Assembly (NCBI GenBank): GCA_963745765.1
Contig: CAVUYQ010000030.1
Span: forward strand, 19,281 to 83,280
From: Ww85 sp963745765
Lineage (GTDB): Bacteria; Desulfobacterota; Desulfobulbia; Desulfobulbales; Desulfocapsaceae
Direction: 5' to 3'
Length of the DNA stretch: 64,000 bases
This document shows, in pieces, positions 18,309 through 28,800 of this stretch. A program made the position numbers and the translations under genes. Below the pieces are notes generated by a model. The model searched no databases. It had not been told where the DNA came from and was given only the letters and a program-made list of their open reading frames with translations. Each line of letters begins with the position of its first letter. The first letter of the stretch is position 1.

Positions 18309-19037
18309 TCACGCTTCGCGGTCCCGAGCGGGGACGCTCTTGGTTATTATAGGAGAACCAAACATCCTGGTAAGAAGGGTCAGCCTGAAAAAAGCTTCGG
18401 TAACCCGACTCAGACCGACATGCCTGAGTTTTCGATGAACCACCATCGGCAGGAAGAACTGGGGAATGAAAACAGGTTTGGAAAAACCATTTCTAACCAT
18501 CTCCCGGCCAATCTGAGAGCGGTTGAACAGCGTGAAAGTCCGTGTGTTTTTTTCCCACTTTTTCTTCATTGCAAACAGTGAATCATAGAGAATATTTGAG
18601 CTCCTGCTGTCGGGATAATCAAAAATGACCGCTTTTCGTGCCACGCGGCACATTTCCCCGAGCAATTGCGGCCAGCGCTCAACATGGGGCAGCAATCTGA
18701 AGGCAAGAACGAAGTCGAAGGAATCGTCATCGTAGGGGAGGGCCAGCATATCGCAGAGTTCAAAAGTAAAAGATCCCGGCTGAAGCTGTCGATCAAGACG
18801 GTGGCGGCAGGATTCATCACTGCCGGTAACGGTCACCCTGAAACCCTCTTGAGCCAGGGGCACGGCAAGCTGCCCATGGCCCCCGCCTACATCAAGAATA
18901 GTGTCTTCCGCCGTGGGGGGCAGACAGCCTCTGGTTATATCAAGCTGAACCTTGAGGAAGTATTCTCCGACAACCCCGCTGAAGCGTGTTGCATAATCAT
19001 CGCTGGCTGTCTCTCTATCGGCAGTTTCAAGATACAT
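18309..19037 (-). CDS. Class I SAM-dependent methyltransferase
   Basis: The 242-residue protein has motif I ILDVGGGHGQLAVPLA, motif II near GSDES, motif III CDMLALPYDDDSFDFVLAFRLLPHVE, and a C-terminal basic region with aromatic residues. It resembles Methyltransf_11 enzymes that act on small molecules or sugars. It starts 10 nt after the reconstructed GlpD-like gene stop and ends just before the GT4 frame, so co-expression in a glycan or lipid pathway is likely. The acceptor is unknown. Confidence 0.85.
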   Translation of the reverse strand: MYLETADRETASDDYATRFSGVVGEYFLKVQLDITRGCLPPTAEDTILDVGGGHGQLAVPLAQEGFRVTVTGSDESCRHRLDRQLQPGSFTFELCDMLALPYDDDSFDFVLAFRLLPHVERWPQLLGEMCRVARKAVIFDYPDSRSSNILYDSLFAMKKKWEKNTRTFTLFNRSQIGREMVRNGFSKPVFIPQFFLPMVVHRKLRHVGLSRVTEAFFRLTLLTRMFGSPIITKSVPARDREA

Positions 19038-19046
19038 AATTCACGT

Positions 19047-20742
19047 TTATGAATGCAAAGGGGTAAAGGGCAGATGAACTGCCAGGATTTCCCTGGCCCT
19101 TCTTTCTTCGTTCCAATCAAGTTTCTCCGCCATGATGGTGCAGATTTTTCTCAGGACTTCGGGTTCGGGACATTCTGCTGTTCCCAGCGAAGAGCGTCTG
19201 AAGACGATGTCAGTCAGTTTTTTTGCACACTCCTTCTCTAATGAAATAGGAGACCTCTGCCGCCAGAAGAGGCGGATCAAGAGATATCCAGCAGTCGGCC
19301 GGGTCGGCGCCTCCATTAATCGATTGTGCAACAAAGTCAAAAACAACACGCCAAAACGAGCCGTAAGTTTGCAGCAGGTGCTGCCTGATGGTGTCGTACT
19401 GCTGCCCGAGCATTTTGCTGTACTGGCCATGGTCCAGGCGGATTGCTCCTGTTCTGGGGCCGCTGTATGATGGTCCTGGGCCGGCCGGTTGCTGTCCCTG
19501 TTTTTTCAGAAGACGGATGACTTTGTCGGCGATATCCGGTGCCGTGGTGTATTTTACACCGCTTATGGAAATAAGCCCTGCCATCTTATCTGTTTTCAGG
19601 TGGTTGATGATACGGGTTGATTTTTCCAGCTGGACGGTGTCACCCGGCAGGTTCTCGTCCTCACCCTTTTTACGGGGCAGCAGTCCGCCATGGCAAAAAC
19701 TTACATCCCGCATGCTCAGCTGCGCGCGAGGGTATATCCTGTTGATGTCCTGAAGCATTTCCTCGATATCGCCGTTTGACAGGGCAAATGAATCCGGGCT
19801 CCCTCCGTATGGCTTGTAACTGGTGCCGATCATCGTGTACTTGTTGCGCCAGGGAACAAAGAAGAAGAGCCTCTTGCCTCTCTTGATGAAGGCATCCTTG
19901 TCGATAAAGTCACTCCATCCTTCAAGACCAACCGCATACTCGCCGAAAAAACGTTTCTTCACGACAATATTCATGGCCTGCGCCCACTTGCCGGAGGTGA
20001 CCGGAGGTAGTGAAGGGCTCGAACTGAGCAGTCGCTCTACCCAGGGCCCGGCCGTATTGATAACGGTTGTTGCCCTGATGTCGCAACGTTTCCCGCTCAA
20101 CTGATCGACCGAGGCGATACCTGTCACTCTATTGTTGGATATAGTCAGCTCTGTGGCTTCATGGTAGTTTGCCAGAACAGCGCCGTAGCGGGCGGCATCG
20201 AGCAGATATTCCAGCAGCAGCCGCTCGGTATTGACGGCAACCGCGTCATACCAGAGGGCGGCACCGTTCAAACCGTTTCCCTCAATACCCGGAATGGCAG
20301 CCTTGCACCTTTCAAGAGAGAGTGCGCTCCCGCATGGCAGTCGGCTGTTTTCGGGAAGGCCCTGGTTTCTATCGCAGGCGATGAGGTCGTAAAGGCCAAA
20401 GGCAATGCGCATCATCTCTTTGCCTTTCAGGCCGTGGCCATAAGTGGGCATCAGGCAGGCCAAAGGCTTGACGATATGGGGGGCAAAGTGCATCATCGAC
20501 CTTCTTGAGGCAATCGACTCACGCATGCGTTTAAGGTTCAGGTGCTGCAGATACCGAATGCCGCCGTGGACGATTTTCAAGCTGTTGGCCGAGGTTGAAC
20601 CGCCAAAATCACCTTTTTCCACCAGGGCAACCCGGTAGCCCGCACGTGCTGCACGATGGGCAAGAATGGCACCATGTATTCCAGACCCGACAATAGCCAG
20701 ATCAAATTTTTCATTTTCAAGCTTTGTATAATCGCGGTTCAT
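19047..20742 (-). pseudogene. GlpD-like FAD-dependent glycerol-3-phosphate dehydrogenase, C-terminal frameshift
   Basis: The main frame (19210-20742) starts with FAD motif DLAIVGSGIHGAILAHRAARAG and has SLKIVHGGIRYLQ, the hallmark of aerobic glycerol-3-phosphate dehydrogenases. It ends at IREGVCKKTD. A one-base change near 19228 continues into ECAKKLTDIVFRRSSLGTA and CPEPEVLRKICTIMA, the DAO-C terminal domain, to a stop at 19047. The joined protein has about 564 residues, the usual size. In this setting, beside a methyltransferase and a GT4, it may oxidise a glycerol-phosphate group of a glycan rather than feed respiration, but that is inference. Confidence 0.85.
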
Positions 20743-20884
20743 TCTCGTCAGGTGTTCAGGTAAATCGGTAAAAATAAAACCCCGATAACGGGGATGCGTT
20801 CTTCAGCGATCATTCTTCTTACTATAAAAAAAAAAGGAATAAGGCAGTCAATGTACCATGTTGTGTGAACTGATGCCAGCAGCA

Positions 20885-21703
20885 TCAACTCAGCCTGAGA
20901 GCGAGCTGCTGCCTGACGAAACGAAACGTCGACTGCGGGGAGCCAAATCCACGTATCACGGTCCGGGGATCAGCGAGAGCGGCTATTATTGAGACGGCTG
21001 GTCGTGCCGGATCAATAGCGGTGTGAATGATGCTGCCGAAACTGCCGACCCGGTGTTCCTCCCCGGCCAGCGGCAGAGGGTCACTGCCGGAGAGCAGCCG
21101 CAGTGGTGATAACGGTTCAGTCTGTCTTGAATCTCTTAAAATCGCCGGTTTGGGCCACAGACGGGGACGTGAGCCATTGTCGCCGACAAAGAGCAGGGGG
21201 GATCGCGTCTGCTGGAGAAACGATGTGAGGATCCGCTGCCGCTTGCCAAGCCATTTACCGACCCCCCAAGGCAGCACGGCGACTGCTCCGTCACCAAGTA
21301 TGGATGCAATTGTCTTGTCAAGCGGCTGATATTCATCGATAGTTCCAGAAGATGCCAGCGCAAGCACCTCGAGATTTTCCTGGGTGACCATCTGCCGGCC
21401 GGCAAGGATAAACACTCTTTGACCCGGAAAATCACGGTGGGTAATGAGCAGAGAGGACGTCTCTCCGGTGCTTGTGACCTGCCAGGTACTATTGACCGAC
21501 AAAGGTACCGGAGAGGGTGAACCTTGTCCCTTGAGGAGGCTGAAATAGTCATTTCCGCGGGTCTCGGTGAGGAAAATGAGGCCATCCCGGCTACCACCCC
21601 CTGCCCTGGCTGCCGCATGCGAAAAGTTTCGAAAGGCTGCGGAAAAAAATGCGTCCAGATCATAGCAAGGATATATGTGGGTATGGGCGTCTGTTACTAT
21701 CAT
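20885..21703 (-). CDS. Conserved hypothetical protein with amidohydrolase-like N-terminus
   Basis: The 272-residue protein begins MIVTDAHTHIYPCYDLDAF. The HTH pair resembles the first metal-binding motif of amidohydrolase or PHP enzymes. Other well-conserved-looking stretches are FILAGRQMVTQENLEVLAL, LPWGVGKWLGKRQRIL and VGDNGSRPRLWPKPAIL, but the later metal histidines of amidohydrolases are not obvious. No signal peptide is present. It lies downstream of the DUF3482 GTPase on the same strand with a 67-nt gap. I recognise it as a likely conserved family but cannot assign a function. Confidence 0.65.
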   Translation of the reverse strand: MIVTDAHTHIYPCYDLDAFFSAAFRNFSHAAARAGGGSRDGLIFLTETRGNDYFSLLKGQGSPSPVPLSVNSTWQVTSTGETSSLLITHRDFPGQRVFILAGRQMVTQENLEVLALASSGTIDEYQPLDKTIASILGDGAVAVLPWGVGKWLGKRQRILTSFLQQTRSPLLFVGDNGSRPRLWPKPAILRDSRQTEPLSPLRLLSGSDPLPLAGEEHRVGSFGSIIHTAIDPARPAVSIIAALADPRTVIRGFGSPQSTFRFVRQQLALRLS

Positions 21704-21770
21704 ATGAAATTCATGGTGATGGGGGTTAGGGTCACCGGGACTATGGTATTAATGGAATGTCATGTCAACC

Positions 21771-23195
21771 TTACCCTTCCTCTTCCCGCGATATTTTCAG
21801 CAGGCTGGCAAAAAGGATTTCCTGTAATTGCCTTTCAGCCGAAAAACGTTTGTCCTGATTATTCTGCTGCAACGATTTGAAATAGGTGCTGGCTGTTTTC
21901 AGGTACTGGGGCGGCCAGTTTTTCGTAAACACGGGTGAATCGGCAGGCGAGAGCGCGAGCGGCGCACGTTCGTAATCGCGGCGTCCGTGGGCCCAGTTGC
22001 TGATATGTTCATAATACAATAGTGCCCGGTTGATAAGTATGAAAAGCAGGGAAATCGTGTCGGCCGGTCCGATCTGGAGCTGCGGGCCGGCAAGACGGAC
22101 CCCGAGGAGTGATGCCCTGGTTTTCAGGTACTTTCTGCCCAGCAGCGCCCCTACGGTGCCGACCGCTCCGCCAACTGCACCGCCAAGCGCGGTAAAGAGG
22201 CCGAAACCATGTCCCAGAGCGGCAACATCAACGCTGGCACCGATGGCAACCCCGCTTATACTGCCCAACAGCAGGAACTGTTTTTTCGTCAGGCCAAGCA
22301 GCTGCCAGGTCTTTTCACTGAAGAGGTCCTCGTGCAGGATGGAATGTACCGGGAGCGTGCAGTTGAACAGGTTGTGCCTGAACAGTCCTCTCATTTTCTG
22401 GTGTGCTTCTCTTTCATAGTCGGCTACCAGGGCGGTATAGCGATCAACGAGCTGGTTTTTCAAGTCGCTCTCGGGCTCAGTGTTGGAGAGGGGTTTTTGC
22501 AGTTGCAGGGAGAGACTGTCTGACAGCATTGAACAGATTATCTGGGCGCAGGTCCGGTTTCGCGCCGCCCAATCTTTTTCAATAGCGTAAATAACTTCGG
22601 CAATGAGGGGCTGCCAGTCCTGGTCAATGGATTTTAGTGCTTCGAGCAAGTCAATTCGCTCTCGATAGGTGGCATGATGGGCATTAAACACCCTGCACGA
22701 ATTGAAATGTTTCGCCAACTCGTCTTTCCATGCGTCAAGGAATTGCTCCTGGTTTTGCTTGGGGTTGATGATGGCCATTCTCGGTTTGCCGATCAGTCGC
22801 AGTATCTCCATCTCTATTTTGTCGACGTTGCGGATTGGCCGTGAGCCGTCAACGACATAAATAACAGAAGCGCCCCGGCTGAGAGGCTGCAGCAGTTCAT
22901 GATCGTCGCGCAATTCGGGCCGGCTGGCGGTGAAGGCGGTGAGTTGCCTTATCCGCTCATTGCTCGCCCCTTGGCTGTTCTTAAGCTCCGCCAGCAGACG
23001 GCTGGGGTTTTGAAATCCCGGGGTGTCGGTGAACCTGAGAATTTCCTTGCCATCCAGGATGACGGGGAAGCTTCGGCATTGTATTGTCTCTCCGGGAAAG
23101 GAACTGATAGCGACGGAATCATCCTCAGACAGGGTTGACACAACCGAAGATTTTCCTTCATTCGGATGACCGATTATGGCAATTTCAGGTATCAT
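21771..23195 (-). CDS. DUF3482-type GTPase
   Basis: The 474-residue protein starts with a G domain: G1 GHPNEGKSS (9-17), G3 DTPGF, then a long helical half with a hydrophobic, glycine-rich hairpin (FLLLGSISGVAIGASVDVAALGHG..ALGGAVGGAVGTVG) that can insert in membranes. This layout fits the GTPase/DUF3482 family. The gene is directly preceded, after 7 nt, by a DUF2868 membrane protein, the usual partner. The pair is known across proteobacteria but has no settled role; membrane remodelling or stress adaptation is inferred from the dynamin-like layout. Confidence 0.85.
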   Translation of the reverse strand: MIPEIAIIGHPNEGKSSVVSTLSEDDSVAISSFPGETIQCRSFPVILDGKEILRFTDTPGFQNPSRLLAELKNSQGASNERIRQLTAFTASRPELRDDHELLQPLSRGASVIYVVDGSRPIRNVDKIEMEILRLIGKPRMAIINPKQNQEQFLDAWKDELAKHFNSCRVFNAHHATYRERIDLLEALKSIDQDWQPLIAEVIYAIEKDWAARNRTCAQIICSMLSDSLSLQLQKPLSNTEPESDLKNQLVDRYTALVADYEREAHQKMRGLFRHNLFNCTLPVHSILHEDLFSEKTWQLLGLTKKQFLLLGSISGVAIGASVDVAALGHGFGLFTALGGAVGGAVGTVGALLGRKYLKTRASLLGVRLAGPQLQIGPADTISLLFILINRALLYYEHISNWAHGRRDYERAPLALSPADSPVFTKNWPPQYLKTASTYFKSLQQNNQDKRFSAERQLQEILFASLLKISREEEG

Positions 23196-23202
23196 CAGCG
23201 GG

Positions 23203-24746
23203 CTAAAACTCCTGGATCAGCAGAAAGGCATCGCCGAGACCATCCAGCTTCCGGCGCCAGATTTTACTTTCCTGTCGGGTGGGACGGGTAAGGATGAGAT
23301 CGTCCTGCTTTCGTCCGATCAATCCGACATATATCGGTGTATCTCTGCCAACCGCCAAGCGAAGCTCCTTCAAAAAATGAAGTGAATCATTTATCGGTAC
23401 CATCCATGCCTCAAAGAGTATAAGCAGACCTTTGTTGCCCTGCCAGCGGCTCCTGCCCAGTTTCTCCAGGACGGCCTTATCCGATGCGTAATCGGAGAAG
23501 ATGATTTCATGGCGATCAACGAGGAAATCCCTGCTCGCCTGAGCAGGGCTATGAGCTCTTCGGGTGTGCACAAATGTTTTATATCAACGGGCAGCAGCAA
23601 GGTCAGCAGGTGATCTGGCGTCGGTGAAAAGGGATGCTGTTCCTGATGATCGTCTGACAGCCCGGACACGGAAGTTCGAGGTTCGACCGGGACTGCCTGG
23701 GTTGACATACGCGGGGTCGTCATCCGCTGTAATATCCGCAGTGACTCAGGACTCCTGGCTTTGAAATCCTGCAGTGAACGGTGTTGCCGGTATTTGCTCA
23801 GAAGGAGGAGCAGGATTCTCGGGAATAGCGTGTAAGAGATGAGGCAGAGGATAAGAAAGGGCCACCAGGAGATAAGGTCCCGGGTAGCCAGATGATAGAT
23901 GCCATCTTTTAAAATAATCTGGCTTCCTTCGATTTCAGTCAGAGTCGGATAGCCATAGTGCTCCGGGATCAGCCATGACCATGGCGTGGCAAGAATTTGA
24001 ACTCCTTTGTATATAGCTGGTGAGGTGAACTGGATTGTTGATTGCCAGCCAAAAGCGATATCACTGGTGAGGATGCGAAACAGTGTCGCGGCCAACAGGC
24101 CGGTATTGAAGGTAAGCATGACCATCTGGGAAAGGGTAAACAGCGGCCAGTAGAAGATTAGACCATATGACGATCTGTTTCTTTTGATTATTCCAAGTGT
24201 CTGTTCGCAGGCGTGTCTGCGTTCGGCGGAGAGTTTTTCCAGCACCGGACGGGCAATACGTGTGGTAAAAAAGGTCATCAGCGTCCCATACAGCAGGACA
24301 ATGACAGAGGGGAGTTGCTGTCTTCCCAAGAGTCGGAGAAGCAACGAAAAGAGAAGGAAACCATAGAGGGCAAGCTGCGAAAATACAAAGATGAAGAGAA
24401 AGTGGAAGACGTTAACGGGAGTGGTGCCGGAATAGGAAAAAAAGGATACTCCGGCAGTCATGCCTGAAATCAGTCCAACGCACAGCAGAAACGCCGTCAG
24501 AAGCGACAGAGCGTCACGCAGGATGGTGCCGGGGCTTTTCCCCCCTTTATCCGCGAAGACGTCACTTCTTCTCTGGCGAAGCCATCGATGCAGCAGGCTC
24601 TTTGTATCTTCCTCCTCACGTTCAACGTTTTCAGCAAGATATATCGAACGGTCCCGTTTGTGCAATTGACCCTGATCCGCCTCTTTGTCGAGGCTGCAGA
24701 AGAAGGTGAGATCGATGAGATCACGGTATGTCCAGTCGCTTTTCAT
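23203..24746 (-). pseudogene. DUF2868 membrane protein, single frameshift
   Basis: The first frame (23391-24746) has a soluble head, two pairs of membrane segments (SLLTAFLLCVGLISGMTAG, FLFIFVFSQLALYGFLLF, and helices near 200-230 and 290-315) and drifts out of frame after PEELIALLRRAG. A one-base shift near 23535 continues into DFLVDRHEIIFSDYASDKAV and KGLLILFEAWMVPINDSL to the stop at 23203, giving about 514 residues. The C-terminal part resembles a Rossmann-like domain. Its pairing with the DUF3482 GTPase supports the family call. The break is probably a sequence error, as both halves are conserved in pattern. Confidence 0.82.
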
Positions 24747-25047
24747 TGTCTGCTCTTGCCTGCTCGTTAAACGGGACCGTAACTGATACGATTAACGGGT
24801 AACTATAAACTGCAATGCTTGAAAAAGGTACAGATCAATCAGGCCTGCTCGCGAAATCAGGGTTTTGATTGATGCGCAGCTGCAGGGCATGATAGTGTCA
24901 GCAAAGTTTTGCATACGATTGTGGAATGAAAAATGATATGCTGAGGCCTGGCCGCGATAGGACAGCTTTTCCGATGCACGTAACGGTGTCTCTTGGTATT
25001 TGGGTATCGGGCCTCTTATAGAAATAATGTCTTGAAAGGATGAGTGA

Positions 25048-26255
25048 CTGATCAAGGCAGGGATTTTTATAGCCTGGGAGATGGGGGACAGCCTCGGACA
25101 TCTGTCCCGGTTATCCTCGATTATTCATGAACTCCTGGCGCGCGGTCATCAACTGTTTTTCGCACTGAATGACACTACCTGCCTGGAACTTTTTTTTCCG
25201 CAAAACCTTACCATTTTGCCGGCGCCATCGGCAAAGAAGCAATGGTTTGAGGGGGAACCGGCAATTTGCAACGCCAGTATCCTGCTGAAAAGAGGCTACG
25301 GCGACAGCAGACAACTGACAGGCCTGGTTCGATGCTGGCACGGGTTGTTCAGCCTGACCGAGCCCGACATGTACCTCTTTGACTATGCCCCCACCGCAAT
25401 GCTGGCTGCCAGGGGAGTGGCTAAACCAAAGGTGATAACCAGCTCGGGGTTTGGTTCCCTTGTCCCCGGAAAATCCGATCTCGAACTTGTCCCATGGCAC
25501 GAGAATGCCAAGGAATTGCTGGCATATCATGAAGCCATGGTGGTGAAGTCAATAAATTATGTGTGTGATTGTTACCACTACCAGCCGGTCCGGTATCTGT
25601 TTGACCTGTATCAGTGCGATTTCAGCTTGATGTCCTGTCTGCCCGAGTTGGATGAATACCGGCGTGACCCGGACAGGACCATCTATCACAGTTCCAGGCC
25701 GGTTGCCGCCGCCTTTCCCGAACCTCAGTGGCCTGAGAAAGGCAAGGTAAAGGTTTTTGTCTACCTTAAGGCACACCTGGCACAATCACCGCTGTGCTTG
25801 ATGTGCTGGCTGACAGCGATATCGAGGTTATCTGTTATTGTGCAGGACTTGACAGGGCATCTGCGGACGAGTATCGAAGTTGCGGTCTGGATATCTATCT
25901 TGAGCCGGTCTCGCTGGCACATCTGCTGCCAAAGGCCGAGCTTGTCGTTTGTCATGCCGGTAAGGAACTGGTGAGCCAGAGTCTGAGAAGCGGGGTACCG
26001 CTGCTCCTTTTGCCGGGGCAGCTGGAGCAGCGCAATTGTGCCCTTGTGGTTGAACGGCTTGGTGCGGGACTGATGGTCCCGTGGCAGGCGGGCCGCAAGA
26101 GTATCGACAGTCGCTTGGATGAGCTGCTTTTAGATCCTGCCTATCGCCGGGCGGCACAACTGGTTGCTAAAAGATACCTGTCTGACGGAGCGGATGAATC
26201 GGTATCGTCTATCGGCGATCGTCTTGAAGCACTGCTTGATCGCTCCGCTGGATAA
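25048..26255 (+). pseudogene. MGT-type GT1 glycosyltransferase, frameshifted
   Basis: Two frames form one GT-B protein of about 400 residues. The N-terminal part (IAWEMGDSLGHLSRL, ELLARGHQLFFAL) is the classic acceptor-domain start. The C-terminal part (LVVCHAGKELVSQSLRSGVPLLLLPGQLEQRN) is the UDP-sugar site of the UDPGT/MGT family. A shift near 25780 joins them. No ATG or GTG lies before the conserved IAWEMG; the best start is CTG 25048 behind AAAGGA, while ATG 25081 would remove the glycine-rich loop. It likely glycosylates a lipid or small molecule. It is a lone gene. Confidence 0.78.
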
Positions 26256-26367
26256 TAGGAAGAGAACAGCTTTTACAAAGTGCAACAAAACTGTCTGCTC
26301 AGGAGATGCTGATCCTTCGGGCAGTCGCGGCAGTCTTTCCAGCCGTTAATCATCTGGCCTGGAAATA

Positions 26368-27244
26368 TCAGTATTGTGGTCGTGGTGGAAAGTCGCCGTT
26401 ATAGTCACCACCGTCCATCGGCGAAGCAGGCGGAGCGGGCTCATCCATGATAGGCGGTAGCGGCTGGCCAGGTGGTTTGTCACCACCACCACCGCCATCG
26501 CCATCGCCGCCGCCACCGCCATTACCGCCATCACCGCCAGTACCGCCATCACCGCCAATACCGCCATCGCCGTCACCACCGCCATCGCCGCCATCGCCGC
26601 CAGAGTTATTTGCTATCGCGGCAATGGCCAGAATGACGGCCCCGGCAATGGCCAGATGCGTTCCTGTCAGGGAATTCAGAATGCTACTCGTATCAATGGT
26701 ATTACCCGGCATCATGGCGAGTACGATCTTTTGTGCGGCATCAACCGTTTTCATACCGTCAGCAGTGGAAAAAACCATCCGCCCCTCAAAAACCGATATT
26801 TCTGTTTTTCCCTGGGCGTCAACCACGACTGATCCGCTGGCGACGGGAGTACCGGAGGCGTTGAAAATCACCTCGGCGACGGTATAGGTGCCCTGCGGGG
26901 TGTAGAAGGCTAATTTTCTCGAATTGTTGTTGATAAAGAACGTTACCTCGCCTTCTTTGACGTAGATTTTATAGGTCTCTTTTTCGCTGGCGACAGCAAT
27001 GTGGGATTTGTTTGAGGCTATCAGGGAGATCCCTTGAGATTTGAGCAGACATTTACCATCGCAGACAAGCAGGGCACCATCCTCGACAGGATTCCTGCCG
27101 GATAATTTACTCGATAATGTTCCGGCATCATTAAAGACGGTGAAATTTCCATGTCCGATGCTGCCGCCGGAAAAGGCCGGGTGTGCAGTAAAAAAATGCC
27201 AGGGAAGCCGTGAGAGCGATGGTTCTTATCAGGGTTTTTTTCAT
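26368..27244 (-). pseudogene. Secreted FecR-like protein with Gly/Asp-rich tail, frameshifted in an A7 run
   Basis: The apparent open frame starts at 26871, but the real gene begins at ATG 27244 with a signal peptide (MKKTLIRTIALTASLAF). It shifts at the homopolymer 27190-27196 (T7 in the coding strand) and continues HPAFSGGSIGHGNFTVF to the stop at 26368, about 290 residues. The middle (ISLIASNKSHIAVASEK, YKIYVKEGEVTFF, TEISVFEGRMVFSTADG) repeats the beta-strand pattern of FecR sheets, here twice. A hydrophobic helix (LAIAGAVILAIAAIA) and a low-complexity Gly/Asp tail follow. It is probably periplasmic or surface exposed. Its function is unknown. Confidence 0.72.
26481..26602 (-). repeat. 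Low-complexity GGD-coding repeat
   Basis: About 120 bases of imperfect GCC/ATC/ACC triplet repeats encode a chain of Gly and Asp residues in the FecR-like protein. The opposite strand gives a false proline/serine-rich open frame. Confidence 0.85.
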
Positions 27245-27862
27245 TTTCCTATCCCTTCAGATCTGAAAATGTTTCTGGTTTTGACTAAGGGTCGTCCGCT
27301 CAACTGAATAGTTAGTAAAATATCTTATTAGTTTTCTGAAGCAAGGTTTTCCGCAGGTATTTCCCACAAAATCGTATTTCCTGTGTGATTTCAGCTATAA
27401 CGGGTATTAGGCACACTCCTGGTGCTCATAATATACTGTTATTAATAGTAATTATTTGTTCTAGGAAGCGCAGTCAAAGATTCGTCAGGAAAACGGTCTG
27501 CTCAAGCCGGACGGACCTGCTGGCAGGTGAGTTCCCTGCGAATGTGCTGTGGTTACCCTGGGGTCTCTGATCTGCTTTACCATCGGAAAGGGACCGACCG
27601 GTTTCGATTTTATTGTTGTGGTACCATTTTGATATGGTGATCAAGGATGTTACCCGTATTACAGAGCATTACCGGGATTTTCGTGATATGAAAGTGCGTT
27701 GCGAACAATTGTTTTTTTGGAGTCAGATCAGTATATTGGTCCTGCTTGTGGAGGAGAGTTGAGGAACATGGCTAAAATTTAAAAGCGATCATCTTGCTCT
27801 CCCTGTAACGAGTATGATACTGTTGTGAACGTGGGGGTAGCGATCTTCAGAAGAGGTGCAGC
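27245..27862. other. Intergenic region without a convincing gene
   Basis: This holds the divergent control region of the FecR-like gene (minus) and the DUF362 gene (plus). One 42-codon ORF at 27634-27762 has no clear ribosome site and no recognised family. No terminator or riboswitch was seen. Confidence 0.5.
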
Positions 27863-28799
27863 ATGGACAGGCGTCGTTTTATCAGGCAGGTGATACATTT
27901 TTCCGCGGGCTATTGTTTATCGGTACCCCGTTTCTTTCTCGAAGAGGCAAAAGCAGCGCCGCTGCCGGTATCTGATCTTGTTTCAGTAACGGGACTTGAT
28001 TACCGGGCACTGGTCAGGGAGGCCGTCAACCTGCTCGGCTCCATGCAGCGCTTTGTGAAACCGGGAAGCAGGGTGGTGGTCAAACCCAATATCGGCTGGG
28101 ACCGTTCACCAGAGCAGGGTGCCAATACGCACCCGCTCGTCGTCAGGGCAATTGTAGAACTGGCGCTTGAGGCGGGGGCGAAGGAAGTACAGATATTCGA
28201 CCATACCTGTAACGAAAAGCGCCGGTGTTACATCAACAGCGGTATCACCGAGGCTATCGATTCCCTGCAGACACGAAAGGCAAAACTCACCTACATCGAT
28301 GAGAGAAAATTTGTCCCGGTGGACATTGCTGCCGGGCGCTCGCTGACCCGCTGGGAGATATACAAGGATGCCCTGACGGCTGACACCTATATCAATGTGC
28401 CGGTGGCAAAACATCACGGCCTGAGCCGGCTGACGCTGGGATTGAAAAACTCCATGGGGGTTATTGGCGGAAATAGGGGTCGGCTGCATCATGATATCGG
28501 GCAGAAGCTTGCCGATCTTGCAACGGTTATCAGGCCTGCGCTGACTGTCGTCGATGCAACCAGAATACTCGTGAACAATGGTCCCCAGGGTGGCAGGCTG
28601 AAAGATGTGGAGCAGCGTGATACCGTTATCGCATCAGTTGATCCGGTTGCAGCCGACGCCTTTGCCACCACCCTGTTTGGCCTCAGCCCCGAAGCTATTG
28701 CCTCAACGGTTGCAGCATATGACATGGGGCTTGGACAGATAGACCTGACCAAGGTTCACCTGCTGGAGCGTGCTCTATCAGCAGCGGTCAACCGAGGAA
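27863..28799 (+). CDS. DUF362 domain protein with Tat-like signal
   Basis: The N-terminus MDRRRFIRQVIHFSAGY has a twin-arginine pattern. The DUF362 core follows: VVVKPNIGWDRSPEQGANTHP, EVQIFDHTCNEKR, INVPVAKHHGLSRLTLGLKNSMGVIGG, and ASVDPVAADAFATTL. The conserved part ends near 28780 (VHLLERALSAA). After that the same frame runs into the NapH-like gene in the wrong phase, out to 28993. The A5 run at 28797-28801 allows a one-base shift that would fuse both proteins. DUF362 proteins often sit beside iron-sulfur proteins; the activity is not known. The end coordinate is approximate. Confidence 0.82.
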
Positions 28800-28800
28800 A

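Noticed and set aside
26447..26887. Proline/serine-rich plus-strand ORF
   Set aside because: It is the antisense of the GGD-coding repeat of the FecR-like gene.
27634..27762. 42-codon ORF in the gap before the DUF362 gene
   Set aside because: Too short, no clear ribosome site and no similarity recognised.
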